A stretch of 64,000 bases of DNA from Dechloromonas agitata is5. Lineage in GTDB: Bacteria > Pseudomonadota > Gammaproteobacteria > Burkholderiales > Rhodocyclaceae. This document shows, in pieces, positions 33,386 through 46,057 of the stretch. The position numbers and the translations under genes are program-made. Location of the stretch: assembly GCF_000519045.1 (NCBI RefSeq), contig NZ_KI912532.1, positions 1 to 64,000 on the forward strand. Direction: 5' to 3'. The first letter of the stretch is position 1. Each line of letters opens with the position of its first letter. The notes below the pieces were generated by a model. It ran no database searches. It worked only from the letters and a program-made list of their open reading frames with translations, and was not told where the DNA came from.

Positions 33386-34543
33386 TTATTGCGCGGGGTT
33401 CAGCGCTGCGACGCCACGCGTCATGCAGTCGAGGAAGCGGTCGAACAGGTAGGCCACGTCGTGCGGACCGGGGCTCGCTTCCGGATGGCCCTGGAAGGAG
33501 AAGGCCGGCACATCGGTGCGGGCGATACCTTGCAGGGAACTATCGAATAGCGAGACATGAGTCGCACGCAGGTTGGCCGGCAGCGAATCGCCATCGACGG
33601 CAAAGCCGTGGTTCTGGCTGGTGATCAACACCTGGCCGGAATCGAGATCCTTGACCGGGTGGTTGGCGCCATGGTGGCCGAACTTCATTTTCATCGTCCG
33701 GGCACCGGAGGCCAGGGCCAGCAACTGGTGGCCCAGGCAGATACCAAAGGTCGGCACACCGCGCTCGAGGAATTCACGAATGGCCGCGATGGCGTAGTCG
33801 CAAGGTTCCGGGTCCCCCGGGCCGTTGGACAGGAAAACACCATCCGGCTTCATGGCCAGCACGTCGGCCGCCGGCGTTTGCGCCGGCACGACGGTCAGTC
33901 GCACGCCCCGCTCGGCCAGCATGCGTAGGATGTTGCGCTTGACGCCGAAATCGTAGGCCACGACATGGAAACGCTCTTCGGCACGCTGCCTGTAGCCTTC
34001 CAGCGTCCATTCGGCTTCGGCCCACTCGTAACCGGCCTTGGCCGAAACGACCTTGGCCAGGTCCATGCCAGCCAGGCCCGGGAAGGCCTTGGCCATGGCC
34101 AGCGCCTTGGCTTCGTCGATCTCGCCAGCCAGGATACAGCCGGCCTGGGCACCCTTTTCGCGCAGGATGCGGGTCAGCTTGCGGGTATCGATGCCGGCGA
34201 TGGCGACGATCCCGTGCTTCTTCAGATAGGCGCCGAGGTCTTCCTCGCTACGCCAGTTGGATGCGCGACGCGGCAGGTCGCGAATGATCAGGCCGGCAGC
34301 AAAATTGGCGGCGGATTCGAAATCCTCGTCATTGCAGCCGGTATTACCGATATGCGGATAGGTCAGGGTGACGATCTGACGGCAGTAGGAAGGATCGGTT
34401 AGGATTTCCTGATAGCCGGACATCGCGGTGTTGAACACCACTTCGCCACTGGTAACGCCATCGGCGCCGATGGATTGGCCCTTGAAAACCGTTCCGTCGG
34501 CGAGGGCGAGAATGGCGGGGGTGAATGAGGGCAGCAGCGACAC
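33386..34543 (-). CDS. carA: Carbamoyl-phosphate synthase, small subunit
   Basis: A 385-residue glutaminase subunit that supplies ammonia to CarB. The class I amidotransferase triad is visible: the nucleophile in [15 protein letters not shown], with the His and Glu in [13 protein letters not shown]. The N-terminal domain has [10 protein letters not shown] and [23 protein letters not shown] 34543 is chosen because GGAGAG lies 6 bases upstream; an earlier TTG adds 13 residues unlike the family and overlaps the leader hairpin. A promoter is predicted just upstream, downstream of the hybrid kinase gene. Confidence 0.95.
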   Translation of the reverse strand: MSLLPSFTPAILALADGTVFKGQSIGADGVTSGEVVFNTAMSGYQEILTDPSYCRQIVTLTYPHIGNTGCNDEDFESAANFAAGLIIRDLPRRASNWRSEEDLGAYLKKHGIVAIAGIDTRKLTRILREKGAQAGCILAGEIDEAKALAMAKAFPGLAGMDLAKVVSAKAGYEWAEAEWTLEGYRQRAEERFHVVAYDFGVKRNILRMLAERGVRLTVVPAQTPAADVLAMKPDGVFLSNGPGDPEPCDYAIAAIREFLERGVPTFGICLGHQLLALASGARTMKMKFGHHGANHPVKDLDSGQVLITSQNHGFAVDGDSLPANLRATHVSLFDSSLQGIARTDVPAFSFQGHPEASPGPHDVAYLFDRFLDCMTRGVAALNPAQ

Positions 34544-34580
34544 GTCGGCTCTCCAATTATTTTCTGCTTGTTCATGTGCC

Positions 34581-34608
34581 AAGCGGGAAGGCTTGCGCCT
34601 CCCCGCTT
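34581..34608 (-). other. Leader hairpin upstream of carA
   Basis: AAGCGGG and AGGC pair with GCCT and CCCGCTT around TTGC, with one mismatch, giving an 11-pair stem in the predicted carA leader. No T-run follows, so it is not a plain terminator; a role in pyrimidine or arginine control is possible but unproven. Confidence 0.45.
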
Positions 34609-34626
34609 GTGCTTTTTAACCTTTCT

Positions 34627-34656
34627 ATTCTAGCCGAAAAAGGGCTTTTCAGGCAA
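34627..34656 (-). promoter_or_regulatory. Predicted sigma-70 promoter of carAB
   Basis: On the minus strand TTGCCT (34656-34651) and TAGAAT (34632-34627) are separated by 18 bases, a good -10 and a fair -35. The site lies directly after the hybrid kinase stop codon and about 84 bases before the carA start, giving a leader that contains the hairpin at 34581-34608. Confidence 0.55.
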
Positions 34657-34658
34657 AT

Positions 34659-37223
<2,565 letters not shown>

Positions 37224-37229
37224 CGAGGA

Positions 37230-38521
<1,292 letters not shown>

Positions 38522-38614
38522 TCGGAAATCCGGTTTTTGAATCGGCTTTGAAGCGGTATATCATACCTGAAATCGGCACCTCGCCCTGACAGAACAACTT
38601 CCGGAACTCCTGCA

Positions 38615-39040
38615 ATGAGCGATCCGCAAAGCCTCAAGAATATGGGGCTGAAAGCCACATTCCCCCGACTGAAGATTCTCGAACTGTTCGAGAAAAGCAC
38701 CCAGCGCCACATGACGGCTGAGGACGTCTATCGCATGTTGCTGGCCGAAAACATGGATATCGGCCTGGCCACCGTCTATCGCGTCCTCACCCAGTTCGAG
38801 CAGGCCGGCTTGCTCGAACGCCACTTCTTCGAATCCGGCAAGGCCGTTTTCGAGGTCAATCGCGGCAAGCACCACGACCATCTGGTCTGCGTCGAATGCG
38901 GCAAGGTCGAGGAATTTTTCGATCCGGAAATCGAGAAACGCCAGAACGCTGTCGCCGAGGAGCGCGGCTTCACCATCCAGGACCACGCCCTGTACATCTA
39001 CGGCAATTGCGCCGAGTGCGGCACCAAGAAAAAGGCCTGA
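38615..39040 (+). CDS. fur: Ferric uptake regulator Fur
   Basis: A 141-residue Fe(II)-dependent repressor. The winged-helix DNA-binding domain covers about 1-80 ([17 protein letters not shown], then [24 protein letters not shown]). The metal sites are HHDH at 86-89, and the structural zinc cysteines C92/C95 and C132/C135. The divergent bamE-fur arrangement is standard in betaproteobacteria. The 93-base gap includes GGTATATCATACC, an imperfect palindrome that could hold both -10 elements. The manganese-exporter-like gene follows 13 bases downstream. Confidence 0.96.
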   Translation: MSDPQSLKNMGLKATFPRLKILELFEKSTQRHMTAEDVYRMLLAENMDIGLATVYRVLTQFEQAGLLERHFFESGKAVFEVNRGKHHDHLVCVECGKVEEFFDPEIEKRQNAVAEERGFTIQDHALYIYGNCAECGTKKKA

Positions 39041-39053
39041 TCTTCCTCGTGCA

Positions 39054-39656
39054 ATGCCCATTTTGCTGACCGCCGACGCGGCGGCCTGGCTGTCTTCGGC
39101 CGGCGCCACCTATCTGCTGATCGCGCTTGCCGAGTTCGGCGACAAGAGCCAGCTCGTCTGCATGACGCTGGCCGCCCGCCATCGCGGCCTGCCGGTCGTG
39201 CTCGGAGCGATCGCCGCGTTTGCCGTGCTCAACCTGCTCGCCGTGCTGTTCGGCGCGGCGGTTGCCGCCTGGCTGCCGGAATGGGTGGTGACCGCTGCCG
39301 TTGCCCTGCTCTTTGCCTGGTTCGGCATCGCAGCCCTGCGCTTCGAGGAGGATGACGATGAGGAGATCGAGGAAAAGCAGGGGCACGGCGTTTTCGCCAC
39401 TACCTTCCTGATGATTTTCCTGGCCGAGTTCGGTGACAAGACACAGATCGCCGTCGCCGGCCTGGGCAGCACGGCCGATACGGCGGCAACCTGGGTGGGC
39501 GGCACGCTAGCGCTGGCCACGACCTCGCTGCTCGGTGTGTATGCCGGGCGTCGCCTGCTCAACAAGCTGCCGCTGCACTGGATTCACCGCGTCAGCGGCA
39601 TCTTTTTCCTGCTTCTCGCCCTGCTCGCCGTACTGCGTTTGGTCGGCGCTTTCTGA
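39054..39656 (+). CDS. GDT1/TMEM165 (UPF0016) family membrane protein, likely Mn2+ exporter
   Basis: A 200-residue membrane protein of the GDT1 family with the duplicated E-x-GD-[KR]-[TS] motif: EFGDKSQ at about 27-33 and EFGDKTQ at about 125-131. Each half has about three helices, linked by an acidic loop FEEDDDEEIEEKQGHG (about 97-112). Bacterial members such as MneA of Vibrio export Mn2+, so this is the likely role; Ca2+ or other cations cannot be excluded. The gene follows fur by 13 bases and is probably in its transcript, a link between iron control and manganese efflux. It converges with recN with one base between their stops. Confidence 0.88.
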   Translation: MPILLTADAAAWLSSAGATYLLIALAEFGDKSQLVCMTLAARHRGLPVVLGAIAAFAVLNLLAVLFGAAVAAWLPEWVVTAAVALLFAWFGIAALRFEEDDDEEIEEKQGHGVFATTFLMIFLAEFGDKTQIAVAGLGSTADTAATWVGGTLALATTSLLGVYAGRRLLNKLPLHWIHRVSGIFFLLLALLAVLRLVGAF

Positions 39657-39657
39657 A

Positions 39658-41316
39658 TCAGGCCGGCCGACGCAACAGCTCGCTGGCGTGCTGCCGGGTG
39701 ATCTCGGTGATTTCGACTCCACCCAGCATGCGGGCGATTTCCTGCACCCGACCCGCCGGATCGAGCGGCTGGATGGCGCTCAAGGTTACGCCATCGCGTG
39801 TCGCCTTGCTGACCTGCCACTGCCAGTCGGCCTGCGCGGCAACCTGAGGAAGATGGGTTACGCACAGCACCTGGCGCTCGCGACCCAGTTCGTGCAGCAG
39901 GCGGCCGACAATCTCGGCAACACCGCCACCGATACCGACGTCGACTTCATCGAAGATCAGGGTCGGCACGCTGGCCGAGCGCGACGTCAGCACCTGGATC
40001 GCCAGGCTGATACGCGACAATTCCCCCCCCGAAGCAACCTTGGCCAGCGGCCGGGCTTCGTTGCCGGCCAAGCCGCCGATGCGGAACTCGACCAGCTCCA
40101 GTCCCTGCGCCGAACCGCCTTCGACAGCCGGCAATGCCACTTCGAAACGCCCGGCCGACAAGGCGAGCTGGCGCATGACATCGCTGACGGCCCGGCCCAT
40201 TTCCTTGGCCGCCTTCTGGCGCCCGGTAGAGAGCTTTTCGGCCAGTTTCAGGTATTCCGCCCGCGTCGTGGCAACCTTGGTTTCCAAGGCAGCCAGATCG
40301 GCCGATTCGTCGAGCTCCGCCAGGCGCTGCCGCCAGGCAGTTAGCAGCCCGGGCAACTCGGCCGGCTGCACACGGTATTTGCGGGCGTGGGCCATGACCG
40401 CATCCATCCGGCGCTCGACCTCGGCGAGACGGGATGGATCGAGGTCGACCCGGTCGGCGTAACGACGCAGGGTCGATACGGCCTCCGACAACTCTGCCTG
40501 CACGGAACCGAGCAGTTCGGCCACCTCGGCCAGTGCCGGGTCGTACTCGGCCAGCCCGGAGAGACGGGTGGTCACGCTGTCGATCTGCCGCTCGCAGGCA
40601 GCGTCGTCCTCGGCCAGTACGCCGAGGGCGAACTGGGCCCCTTCGATCAGGCTGGCGGCATGGCCAAGCCGGCGATGTTCGACATCGAGCGTCGCCCATT
40701 CGTCGTCAGCGAAGGCCAGCGCATCGAGTTCGCCGATCTGCCATTGCAGTTGCTCGCGTTCTCGCTGCAAGGCATCGACCCCTTCGCTGGCCGTGCGCAG
40801 TTGCTGCTCGGCCTCGCGCCAGGTCTTCCAGGCCCCGGCCACCGCCTTGGCCTGGGTAATGAGGCCGGCATGAGTGTCGAGCAAGGTCCGCTGGGCATCG
40901 CCGCGCAACAGGGACTGATGGGCGTGCTGGCCGTGGATGTCGACTAGCCATTCACCCACTTCACGCAACTGCTGCACGGTCGCCGACGAGCCGTTGATGT
41001 AGGCCCGCGACCGGCCGCCGGCATCGACCACGCGGCGGAGGATCAATTCGCCGTCAGCGTCGAAATCGTTGGCAGTCAGCCACGCGGTAACCTCGGGCAG
41101 TCCGCCGATATCGAAACTGGCCGCCACGTCGGCCTTGTCGCAACCCGATCGCACGACGCCGGCATCGGCCCGTTCCCCCAGGGCCAGGGCCAGGGCGTCG
41201 ATCAGAATGGATTTGCCGGCACCGGTCTCGCCGGTCAGGGCACCAAAACCGCCGGCGAATTCGAGCTCCAGCCGGTCGACGATGACGAAATCTTTGATGG
41301 TCAGTTGGCGCAGCAT
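39658..41316 (-). CDS. recN: DNA repair protein RecN
   Basis: A 552-residue SMC-like ATPase acting in double-strand break repair. The N-terminal half has [20 protein letters not shown] and Walker A GETGAGKSILIDAL (about 30-43). A long coiled coil follows (about 155-375). The C-terminal half holds the ABC signature SGGELSRISLAIQ and FDEVDVGIGG. ATG 41316 is chosen because the family begins at this residue and it overlaps the nadK stop by ATGA; upstream in-frame sequence reads through nadK. No LexA-box-like site was seen directly upstream. Confidence 0.95.
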   Translation of the reverse strand: MLRQLTIKDFVIVDRLELEFAGGFGALTGETGAGKSILIDALALALGERADAGVVRSGCDKADVAASFDIGGLPEVTAWLTANDFDADGELILRRVVDAGGRSRAYINGSSATVQQLREVGEWLVDIHGQHAHQSLLRGDAQRTLLDTHAGLITQAKAVAGAWKTWREAEQQLRTASEGVDALQREREQLQWQIGELDALAFADDEWATLDVEHRRLGHAASLIEGAQFALGVLAEDDAACERQIDSVTTRLSGLAEYDPALAEVAELLGSVQAELSEAVSTLRRYADRVDLDPSRLAEVERRMDAVMAHARKYRVQPAELPGLLTAWRQRLAELDESADLAALETKVATTRAEYLKLAEKLSTGRQKAAKEMGRAVSDVMRQLALSAGRFEVALPAVEGGSAQGLELVEFRIGGLAGNEARPLAKVASGGELSRISLAIQVLTSRSASVPTLIFDEVDVGIGGGVAEIVGRLLHELGRERQVLCVTHLPQVAAQADWQWQVSKATRDGVTLSAIQPLDPAGRVQEIARMLGGVEITEITRQHASELLRRPA

Positions 41317-42227
41317 CAGGGCCCCTTCGGCCGTTCGCTCCACTGCAGTTTCTGGCGCAGCATGGCGAAATAGCTGTAGCCCGGCGGGTGCAGGAAGCAG
41401 ATCTTGTGTTCGGAACGGCGCAGGCGAACCGAATCGCCCGGCAGCAGGTCGAGCGTCACCTGGCCGTCGAAGTGCACGCGCGGATCGTCTGCGGAGACGA
41501 TGCGCAACTCGATGTCGGTGTTGTCGTTGACGATGATCGGCCGGTTGGTCAGGGCATGCGGGCACAGCGGCACGAGCGCGATGCCGGTCAGCGTCGGATT
41601 CAGGATGGGGCCACCAGCCGACATCGAATAGGCCGTCGAGCCGGTCGGCGTCGAGACGATCAGACCATCCGAGCGCAGGTTGTAGATGAACTCACCGTCG
41701 ATGAACAGTTCGAACTCGATCATCCGGCCAATGGCGCCCTTGTCGACCACCACGTCGTTGAGCGCCATGTTGGAGGCGATCTCTTTGCCGTCGCGCGTCA
41801 CTTCGGCAGCGAGCAGCATGCGGTTCTCGGGGTCGAAGCGGCCGTCGAGTAGGTCATCCATGCAGGTCAGCATATCGTCGCGGGCGATATCGGTCATGAA
41901 ACCGAGCCGCCCCTGGTTCACACCGACCAGCGGCACGCAGTAACGGGCCAGGCGGCGGGCCGCGTTGAGCATGGTGCCGTCACCGCCGAGTACGATGGCG
42001 AGATCGGCATGGGCACCGATATCGTTGAACCCGCACGTCACCCAGCGCGACAGGTCGACCTTCTTGCCGATGTTCTCGGCCGTCTCGCGTTCGATGAAGA
42101 CCGAGACGCCGCGCTCGTAGAGATATTCAGCCAAACGGCGCAGGGATTCGGCAATTTCCTGGCTATGGTATTTGCCGACCAGCGCGATGGTCCGTGGGGA
42201 GCGGTAGGATGCGAAGCCTCGGTTCAT
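41316..42227 (-). CDS. nadK: NAD kinase
   Basis: A 303-residue kinase that phosphorylates NAD to NADP. The family GGDG motif is in [17 protein letters not shown], with [13 protein letters not shown], the NE/D-type [13 protein letters not shown], and [20 protein letters not shown]. The C-terminal half holds NRPIIVNDN and [18 protein letters not shown] 42227 is preferred by family length; a second ATG at 42245 (adding MQEFGP) is possible, and neither has a clear ribosome binding site. It is divergent from hrcA (gap of 64 bases) and coupled to recN downstream. Confidence 0.95.
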   Translation of the reverse strand: MNRGFASYRSPRTIALVGKYHSQEIAESLRRLAEYLYERGVSVFIERETAENIGKKVDLSRWVTCGFNDIGAHADLAIVLGGDGTMLNAARRLARYCVPLVGVNQGRLGFMTDIARDDMLTCMDDLLDGRFDPENRMLLAAEVTRDGKEIASNMALNDVVVDKGAIGRMIEFELFIDGEFIYNLRSDGLIVSTPTGSTAYSMSAGGPILNPTLTGIALVPLCPHALTNRPIIVNDNTDIELRIVSADDPRVHFDGQVTLDLLPGDSVRLRRSEHKICFLHPPGYSYFAMLRQKLQWSERPKGP

Positions 42228-42254
42228 GGGGCCGAATTCTTGCATAAAAACAGC

Positions 42255-42285
42255 TTGCAGCGCGCGCCGCGCTTTTTTGTACAAT
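42255..42285 (+). promoter_or_regulatory. Predicted promoter of hrcA (leaderless transcript)
   Basis: TTGCAG (42255-42260) and TACAAT (42280-42285) are separated by 19 bases. The hrcA ATG begins at 42292, only 6 bases after the -10 element, so the predicted first base of the mRNA falls on or next to the start codon. No Shine-Dalgarno sequence is present. Confidence 0.5.
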
Positions 42286-42291
42286 CGGGCC

Positions 42292-43320
42292 ATGCTCGAT
42301 GAACGCGCCCGCACCCTGCTGAAGACCCTGGTCGAACACTACATCGCCGACGGACAGCCGGTCGGCTCGCGCGCCTTGTCGAAGTTTTCCGGCCTCGACC
42401 TGTCGCCGGCCACGATCCGCAACGTGATGGCCGACCTCGAGGAAGCCGGCTTCGTCGCCAGCCCGCACACCTCGGCCGGCCGGATCCCGACGGCACGCGG
42501 CTATCGCCTGTTCGTCGACAGCCTGCTCACCGTGCAGCCAATGGAAGCCCGGCAGATCGGGCAACTGGAGGAGGCCCTGCAAGGCCGCCCCTCGAGCCAG
42601 ATCATCGCCAGCGCCTCGCAACTGCTCTCCAGCCTGACCCATTTCGCCGGTGTCGTGGTCGCTCCCCGCCGGCCGAGCAGTCGCATCCGGCAGATCGAGT
42701 TTCTCAGCCTGGCCGAAAAAAGGGTACTCCTCATCATTGTCACGGCCGATGGCGACGTGCAGAACCGCATTGTGACGACCGACCGCGCGTATTCGACCAG
42801 CGAATTGACCACCGCGGCCAACTACCTGACCCAGCATTTCGCCGGCCTCGATTTCGAGCAGATGCGCCAGCGCCTGTCGGCGGAGATTCGGCAGCTACGC
42901 GACGACATCAAGCCGCTGATGAGCCTTGCGCTCGAAGCCGGCGATGCCGCGATGACGGAGAGCGCGACACCCTACGTTATTTCGGGCGAGAAGAACCTGC
43001 TCGACGTCGAGGAGCTGTCGTCCAACATGAAACGCCTGCGTGAGTTGTTCGACCTCTTCGAACAGCGTTCCAGCCTGATGCGCCTGCTCGATGTCTCGAA
43101 CCGGGCCGAGGGTGTTCAGATTTTCATCGGTGGCGAATCGGGCATCGCCCCGCTCGACGAATGCAGCGTCATTGCGGCCCCCTACACCGTCGATGGCCAG
43201 GTCGTCGGCTCGCTCGGCGTCATCGGACCGACCCGCATGGCCTACGAGCGCGTCATCCCGATCGTCGACATCACCGCCCGCCTGCTGTCCAGCGCCCTTT
43301 CCTCCAAATCGGATTCCTGA
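42292..43320 (+). CDS. hrcA: Heat-inducible transcription repressor HrcA
   Basis: A 342-residue repressor that in many bacteria binds CIRCE operators of chaperone genes. It begins [20 protein letters not shown], with the winged-helix segment [20 protein letters not shown] and [18 protein letters not shown], and a C-terminal GAF-like domain ending [12 protein letters not shown]. The start ATG at 42292 matches the family. It lies upstream of hemH, whose start overlaps the hrcA stop (TGATG). I did not see a CIRCE palindrome near grpE or dnaK in this window. Confidence 0.95.
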   Translation: MLDERARTLLKTLVEHYIADGQPVGSRALSKFSGLDLSPATIRNVMADLEEAGFVASPHTSAGRIPTARGYRLFVDSLLTVQPMEARQIGQLEEALQGRPSSQIIASASQLLSSLTHFAGVVVAPRRPSSRIRQIEFLSLAEKRVLLIIVTADGDVQNRIVTTDRAYSTSELTTAANYLTQHFAGLDFEQMRQRLSAEIRQLRDDIKPLMSLALEAGDAAMTESATPYVISGEKNLLDVEELSSNMKRLRELFDLFEQRSSLMRLLDVSNRAEGVQIFIGGESGIAPLDECSVIAAPYTVDGQVVGSLGVIGPTRMAYERVIPIVDITARLLSSALSSKSDS

Positions 43321-44423
43321 TGCCCCGCTATTTACCGGAACCGCCGTACCGTCACGGCACCCCGGCGACCACTGCGGTCGTCCTCGTCAACCTCGGCACA
43401 CCGGAGGCACCGACCGCTCCCGCGCTGAAACGCTATCTGCGCCAGTTCCTCTCCGATCCGCGTGTCGTCGAGATTCCCAAGGCGCTCTGGTGGCTGATCC
43501 TGAACGGCATCATCCTCAATGTCCGCCCGAAGAAATCGGCTGCCAAGTACGCCACCGTCTGGATGGAGGACGGTTCACCGCTACGCGTCCATACCGAGCG
43601 TCAGGCCAGGCTGCTCAAGGGCCTGCTCGGCCAGCGCGGCCATCAGCTCAGTGCCTTCTATGCCATGCGCTACGGCACGCCGTCGCTGGCCGAGGTGCTC
43701 ACCCGGCTGAAGGCCGAGGGCACCCGCCGTATCCTGATCGTGCCGATGTATCCGCAGTACGCCGCGAGCACGACGGCGACCGTCGTGGACGAGGCGGCGC
43801 GCTGGCTGCTGCAAACGCGCAACCAGCCGGAAATGCGTTTCGTGCGCAACTTCCACGACCAGGAAGCCTATCTCTCGGCCCTGGAAAAATCGGTCCGCCG
43901 TCACTGGCAGGCGAATGGCTCGCTAGGCGAGCAGGATCGCCTGCTCATCAGCTTCCATGGCCTGCCGAAGCGCAGCCTCGACCTTGGCGACCCTTACTTC
44001 TGCGAATGCCACAAGACCGGCCGCCTGCTGGCCGAGCGCCTGAACTTGCGCCCCGAGCAATACCAGATCTGCTTCCAGTCACGTTTTGGCAAGGCGGAAT
44101 GGCTGCAGCCGTACACCGCACCGACACTGGAGGAATGGGGTGCCCAGGGCGTGCGGCGGGTCGATGTGATCTGCCCCGGCTTCGTCGCCGACTGCCTGGA
44201 AACCCTGGAAGAAATCGCCCAGGAGGGCCGCGACGATTTCCTCAAGGCCGGTGGCCGGGAATACCACTACATCCCGGCGCTGAACGAGGACGATGCCTGG
44301 ATCGAGGCGCTGGCCGATCTGGCCGAACAGCACCTGGCCGGCTGGCCGACGCGAACGGCGGCCGACCCGCAGGCCCTGGCGATCAGCGCCCGCCAGGCGA
44401 GCCAATTCGGCGCGCCGTCTTGA
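43320..44423 (+). CDS. hemH: Ferrochelatase
   Basis: A 367-residue enzyme that inserts Fe2+ into protoporphyrin IX, the last step of haem synthesis. Family signatures are [13 protein letters not shown] (about 20-32), the metal-site segment [19 protein letters not shown] (with the His in SFHG), [15 protein letters not shown], and [17 protein letters not shown]. The start overlaps the hrcA stop (TGATG), so the two are co-translated. Gene order hrcA-hemH matches other betaproteobacteria, but grpE does not follow directly. Confidence 0.96.
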   Translation: MPRYLPEPPYRHGTPATTAVVLVNLGTPEAPTAPALKRYLRQFLSDPRVVEIPKALWWLILNGIILNVRPKKSAAKYATVWMEDGSPLRVHTERQARLLKGLLGQRGHQLSAFYAMRYGTPSLAEVLTRLKAEGTRRILIVPMYPQYAASTTATVVDEAARWLLQTRNQPEMRFVRNFHDQEAYLSALEKSVRRHWQANGSLGEQDRLLISFHGLPKRSLDLGDPYFCECHKTGRLLAERLNLRPEQYQICFQSRFGKAEWLQPYTAPTLEEWGAQGVRRVDVICPGFVADCLETLEEIAQEGRDDFLKAGGREYHYIPALNEDDAWIEALADLAEQHLAGWPTRTAADPQALAISARQASQFGAPS

Positions 44424-44444
44424 ATATCCGGCGGGCGCCCCTAT

Positions 44445-44460
44445 ATCAGGAAAACCTGAT
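44445..44460 (+). other. Perfect short palindrome upstream of trxC
   Basis: ATCAGG (44445-44450) and CCTGAT (44455-44460) are exact inverted repeats around AAAA. It lies between the hemH stop and the ribosome binding site GGAG of trxC, and could be an operator or a small mRNA hairpin. Confidence 0.3.
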
Positions 44461-44474
44461 TGTCGGAGCCTGCC

Positions 44475-44918
44475 ATGTCTGAAAGCCTGCACGTCGTCTG
44501 CCCGCATTGTGCGGCAGTCAACCGCATCCCATCCACCAAGCTGGGCGACGCGCCGCATTGCGGCCAATGCAAGCAGCCGCTGTTCACCGGGGAACCGCTG
44601 GAACTGGGCAGCGCCAGTTTTGACCGCCATCTGACACGGAACGACCTGCCGGTCGTCGTCGATTTCTGGGCGCCATGGTGCGGGCCGTGCCGCATGATGG
44701 CGCCGACCTTCCACCAGGCGGCCATTGACCTTGAACCCTACGCCCGCCTCGCCAAGGTCAACACCGAGGCCGAGCCACAACTCGCCGCCCGCTTCAACAT
44801 CCGTAGCATTCCGACGCTCGCCATTTTTTCGGGAGGCCGTGAAATCGCCCGCCAGAGCGGGGTGCTCGACCTCAACACGCTGAAACGCTGGATAGAGCCG
44901 CATCTCCGGCGCCCTTAA
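44475..44918 (+). CDS. trxC: Thioredoxin 2 (zinc-binding thioredoxin)
   Basis: A 147-residue TrxC-type thioredoxin. The N-terminal zinc site has two Cys pairs, CPHC (C9, C12) and CGQC (C29, C32), followed by a thioredoxin fold with the active site DFWAPWCGPCRMM (C69 and C72) and the cis-proline segment RSIPTLAIF. It reduces protein disulfides in the cytoplasm; TrxC is often induced in oxidative stress. ATG 44475 has CGGAG 7 bases upstream; an earlier TTG at 44460 is less likely. It is the first of the four genes between hemH and grpE. Confidence 0.93.
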   Translation: MSESLHVVCPHCAAVNRIPSTKLGDAPHCGQCKQPLFTGEPLELGSASFDRHLTRNDLPVVVDFWAPWCGPCRMMAPTFHQAAIDLEPYARLAKVNTEAEPQLAARFNIRSIPTLAIFSGGREIARQSGVLDLNTLKRWIEPHLRRP

Positions 44919-44977
44919 CTTCGCCGCCCCGGGGCCGTTAACCGTCAGGTAGAAGCTAAACCTGCCCGGAGGCCACC

Positions 44978-46024
44978 ATGAAAATCGCCAGTTCCAGCCT
45001 GCAAATGGCCTCGTCGCACGCCAGCCTGCAGCAGCACGAAATCCGGGAGCGTCTGACGATGTGGGTCGGCCAACGCCCCGGGCAGCAAAACACCACGCCG
45101 CCGGCCGGGCGTGACGAGGTTCGCCTGTCCGACGCCGGCAAGGCCGCGGCGGAAGCCGAGGCCAGCGGCGGCGTCACGAGCGACGAGGCAACCGACAACG
45201 ATCCTCGCCTGAGCCTCATTCGCTCGCTGATCGAAATGCTGACCGGGCGCTCGATCGAGATTTTCGATGCGACCGATTTGCAGGCTCCCCCGGCAGACGT
45301 GCCCACCCCGGGCACTTCCACCGTCCAGCCAGCAGGGGAAGGCGGACCGGTCGGCTGGGGTATGGCGTACGACCGCCACGAGTCCTATACGGAAATCGAG
45401 CAGACCAGCTTCTCGGCCAGCGGCCAGGTGCGTACGGCGGATGGCCGGGAAATCGCCTTCGACCTCCAGTTAAGCATGGCGCGCGCCTACCATGAAGAAT
45501 CCGACATCAGCCTGCGCCTGGGCGATGCGGCCCGCAAGACCGACCCGCTGGTCCTCAATTTCTCCGGCACGGCAGCCCAATTGACCGACCAGCGCTTTGC
45601 TTTCGATCTGAATGCCGACGGCAGGACGGAGCAGATCAACTTCGTCGCACCAGGTAGTGGTTTCCTGGTTTTCGACCGCAACCGGGACGGCAAGGTAAAC
45701 GACGGGCGCGAACTGTTCGGTCCGAGCACCAATGACGGTTTCCAGGAACTGGCGGCGCTGGACGACGACCGGAACGGCTGGATCGACGAGAACGACGCAG
45801 CGTATGAGCAGTTGCAGGTATGGACACGCGACGGCGAAGGGAAGGACCGCCTGCAATCGCTGGCCGATGCCAGCGTGGGTGCCATCGCCCTGGCCCGGAT
45901 CGCAACGCCGTTCGACATCAAGAACAATGACAATCAACTACTCGGCCAAATTCGCAATTCCGGGATATTTTTGCAGGAAAACGGCACGGCTGGCACAATT
46001 CAGCAAATTGATCTGACTGCCTGA
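44978..46024 (+). CDS. Hypothetical protein with EF-hand-like calcium motifs
   Basis: A 348-residue protein of unknown function. The N-terminal 130 residues are low complexity (rich in Ala, Gly, Pro, Ser) and include VRLSDAGKAAAEAEAS, similar to anti-sigma-28-like segments. From about 136 it forms a beta-rich region, and between 208 and 275 there are three Asp-rich loops: FDLNADGRTEQI, FDRNRDGKVNDGRELFG and LDDDRNGWIDENDAA, each in the DxDxDG calcium-loop style. No signal peptide or membrane helix is visible. ATG 44978 follows CGGAGG. Similar proteins in proteobacteria are usually called VCBS or EF-hand-like; secretion or a flagellar link is only possible. Confidence 0.75.
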   Translation: MKIASSSLQMASSHASLQQHEIRERLTMWVGQRPGQQNTTPPAGRDEVRLSDAGKAAAEAEASGGVTSDEATDNDPRLSLIRSLIEMLTGRSIEIFDATDLQAPPADVPTPGTSTVQPAGEGGPVGWGMAYDRHESYTEIEQTSFSASGQVRTADGREIAFDLQLSMARAYHEESDISLRLGDAARKTDPLVLNFSGTAAQLTDQRFAFDLNADGRTEQINFVAPGSGFLVFDRNRDGKVNDGRELFGPSTNDGFQELAALDDDRNGWIDENDAAYEQLQVWTRDGEGKDRLQSLADASVGAIALARIATPFDIKNNDNQLLGQIRNSGIFLQENGTAGTIQQIDLTA

Positions 46025-46057
46025 CACACAGGGGCAGCATTGTGCAGGGGGATTCCG

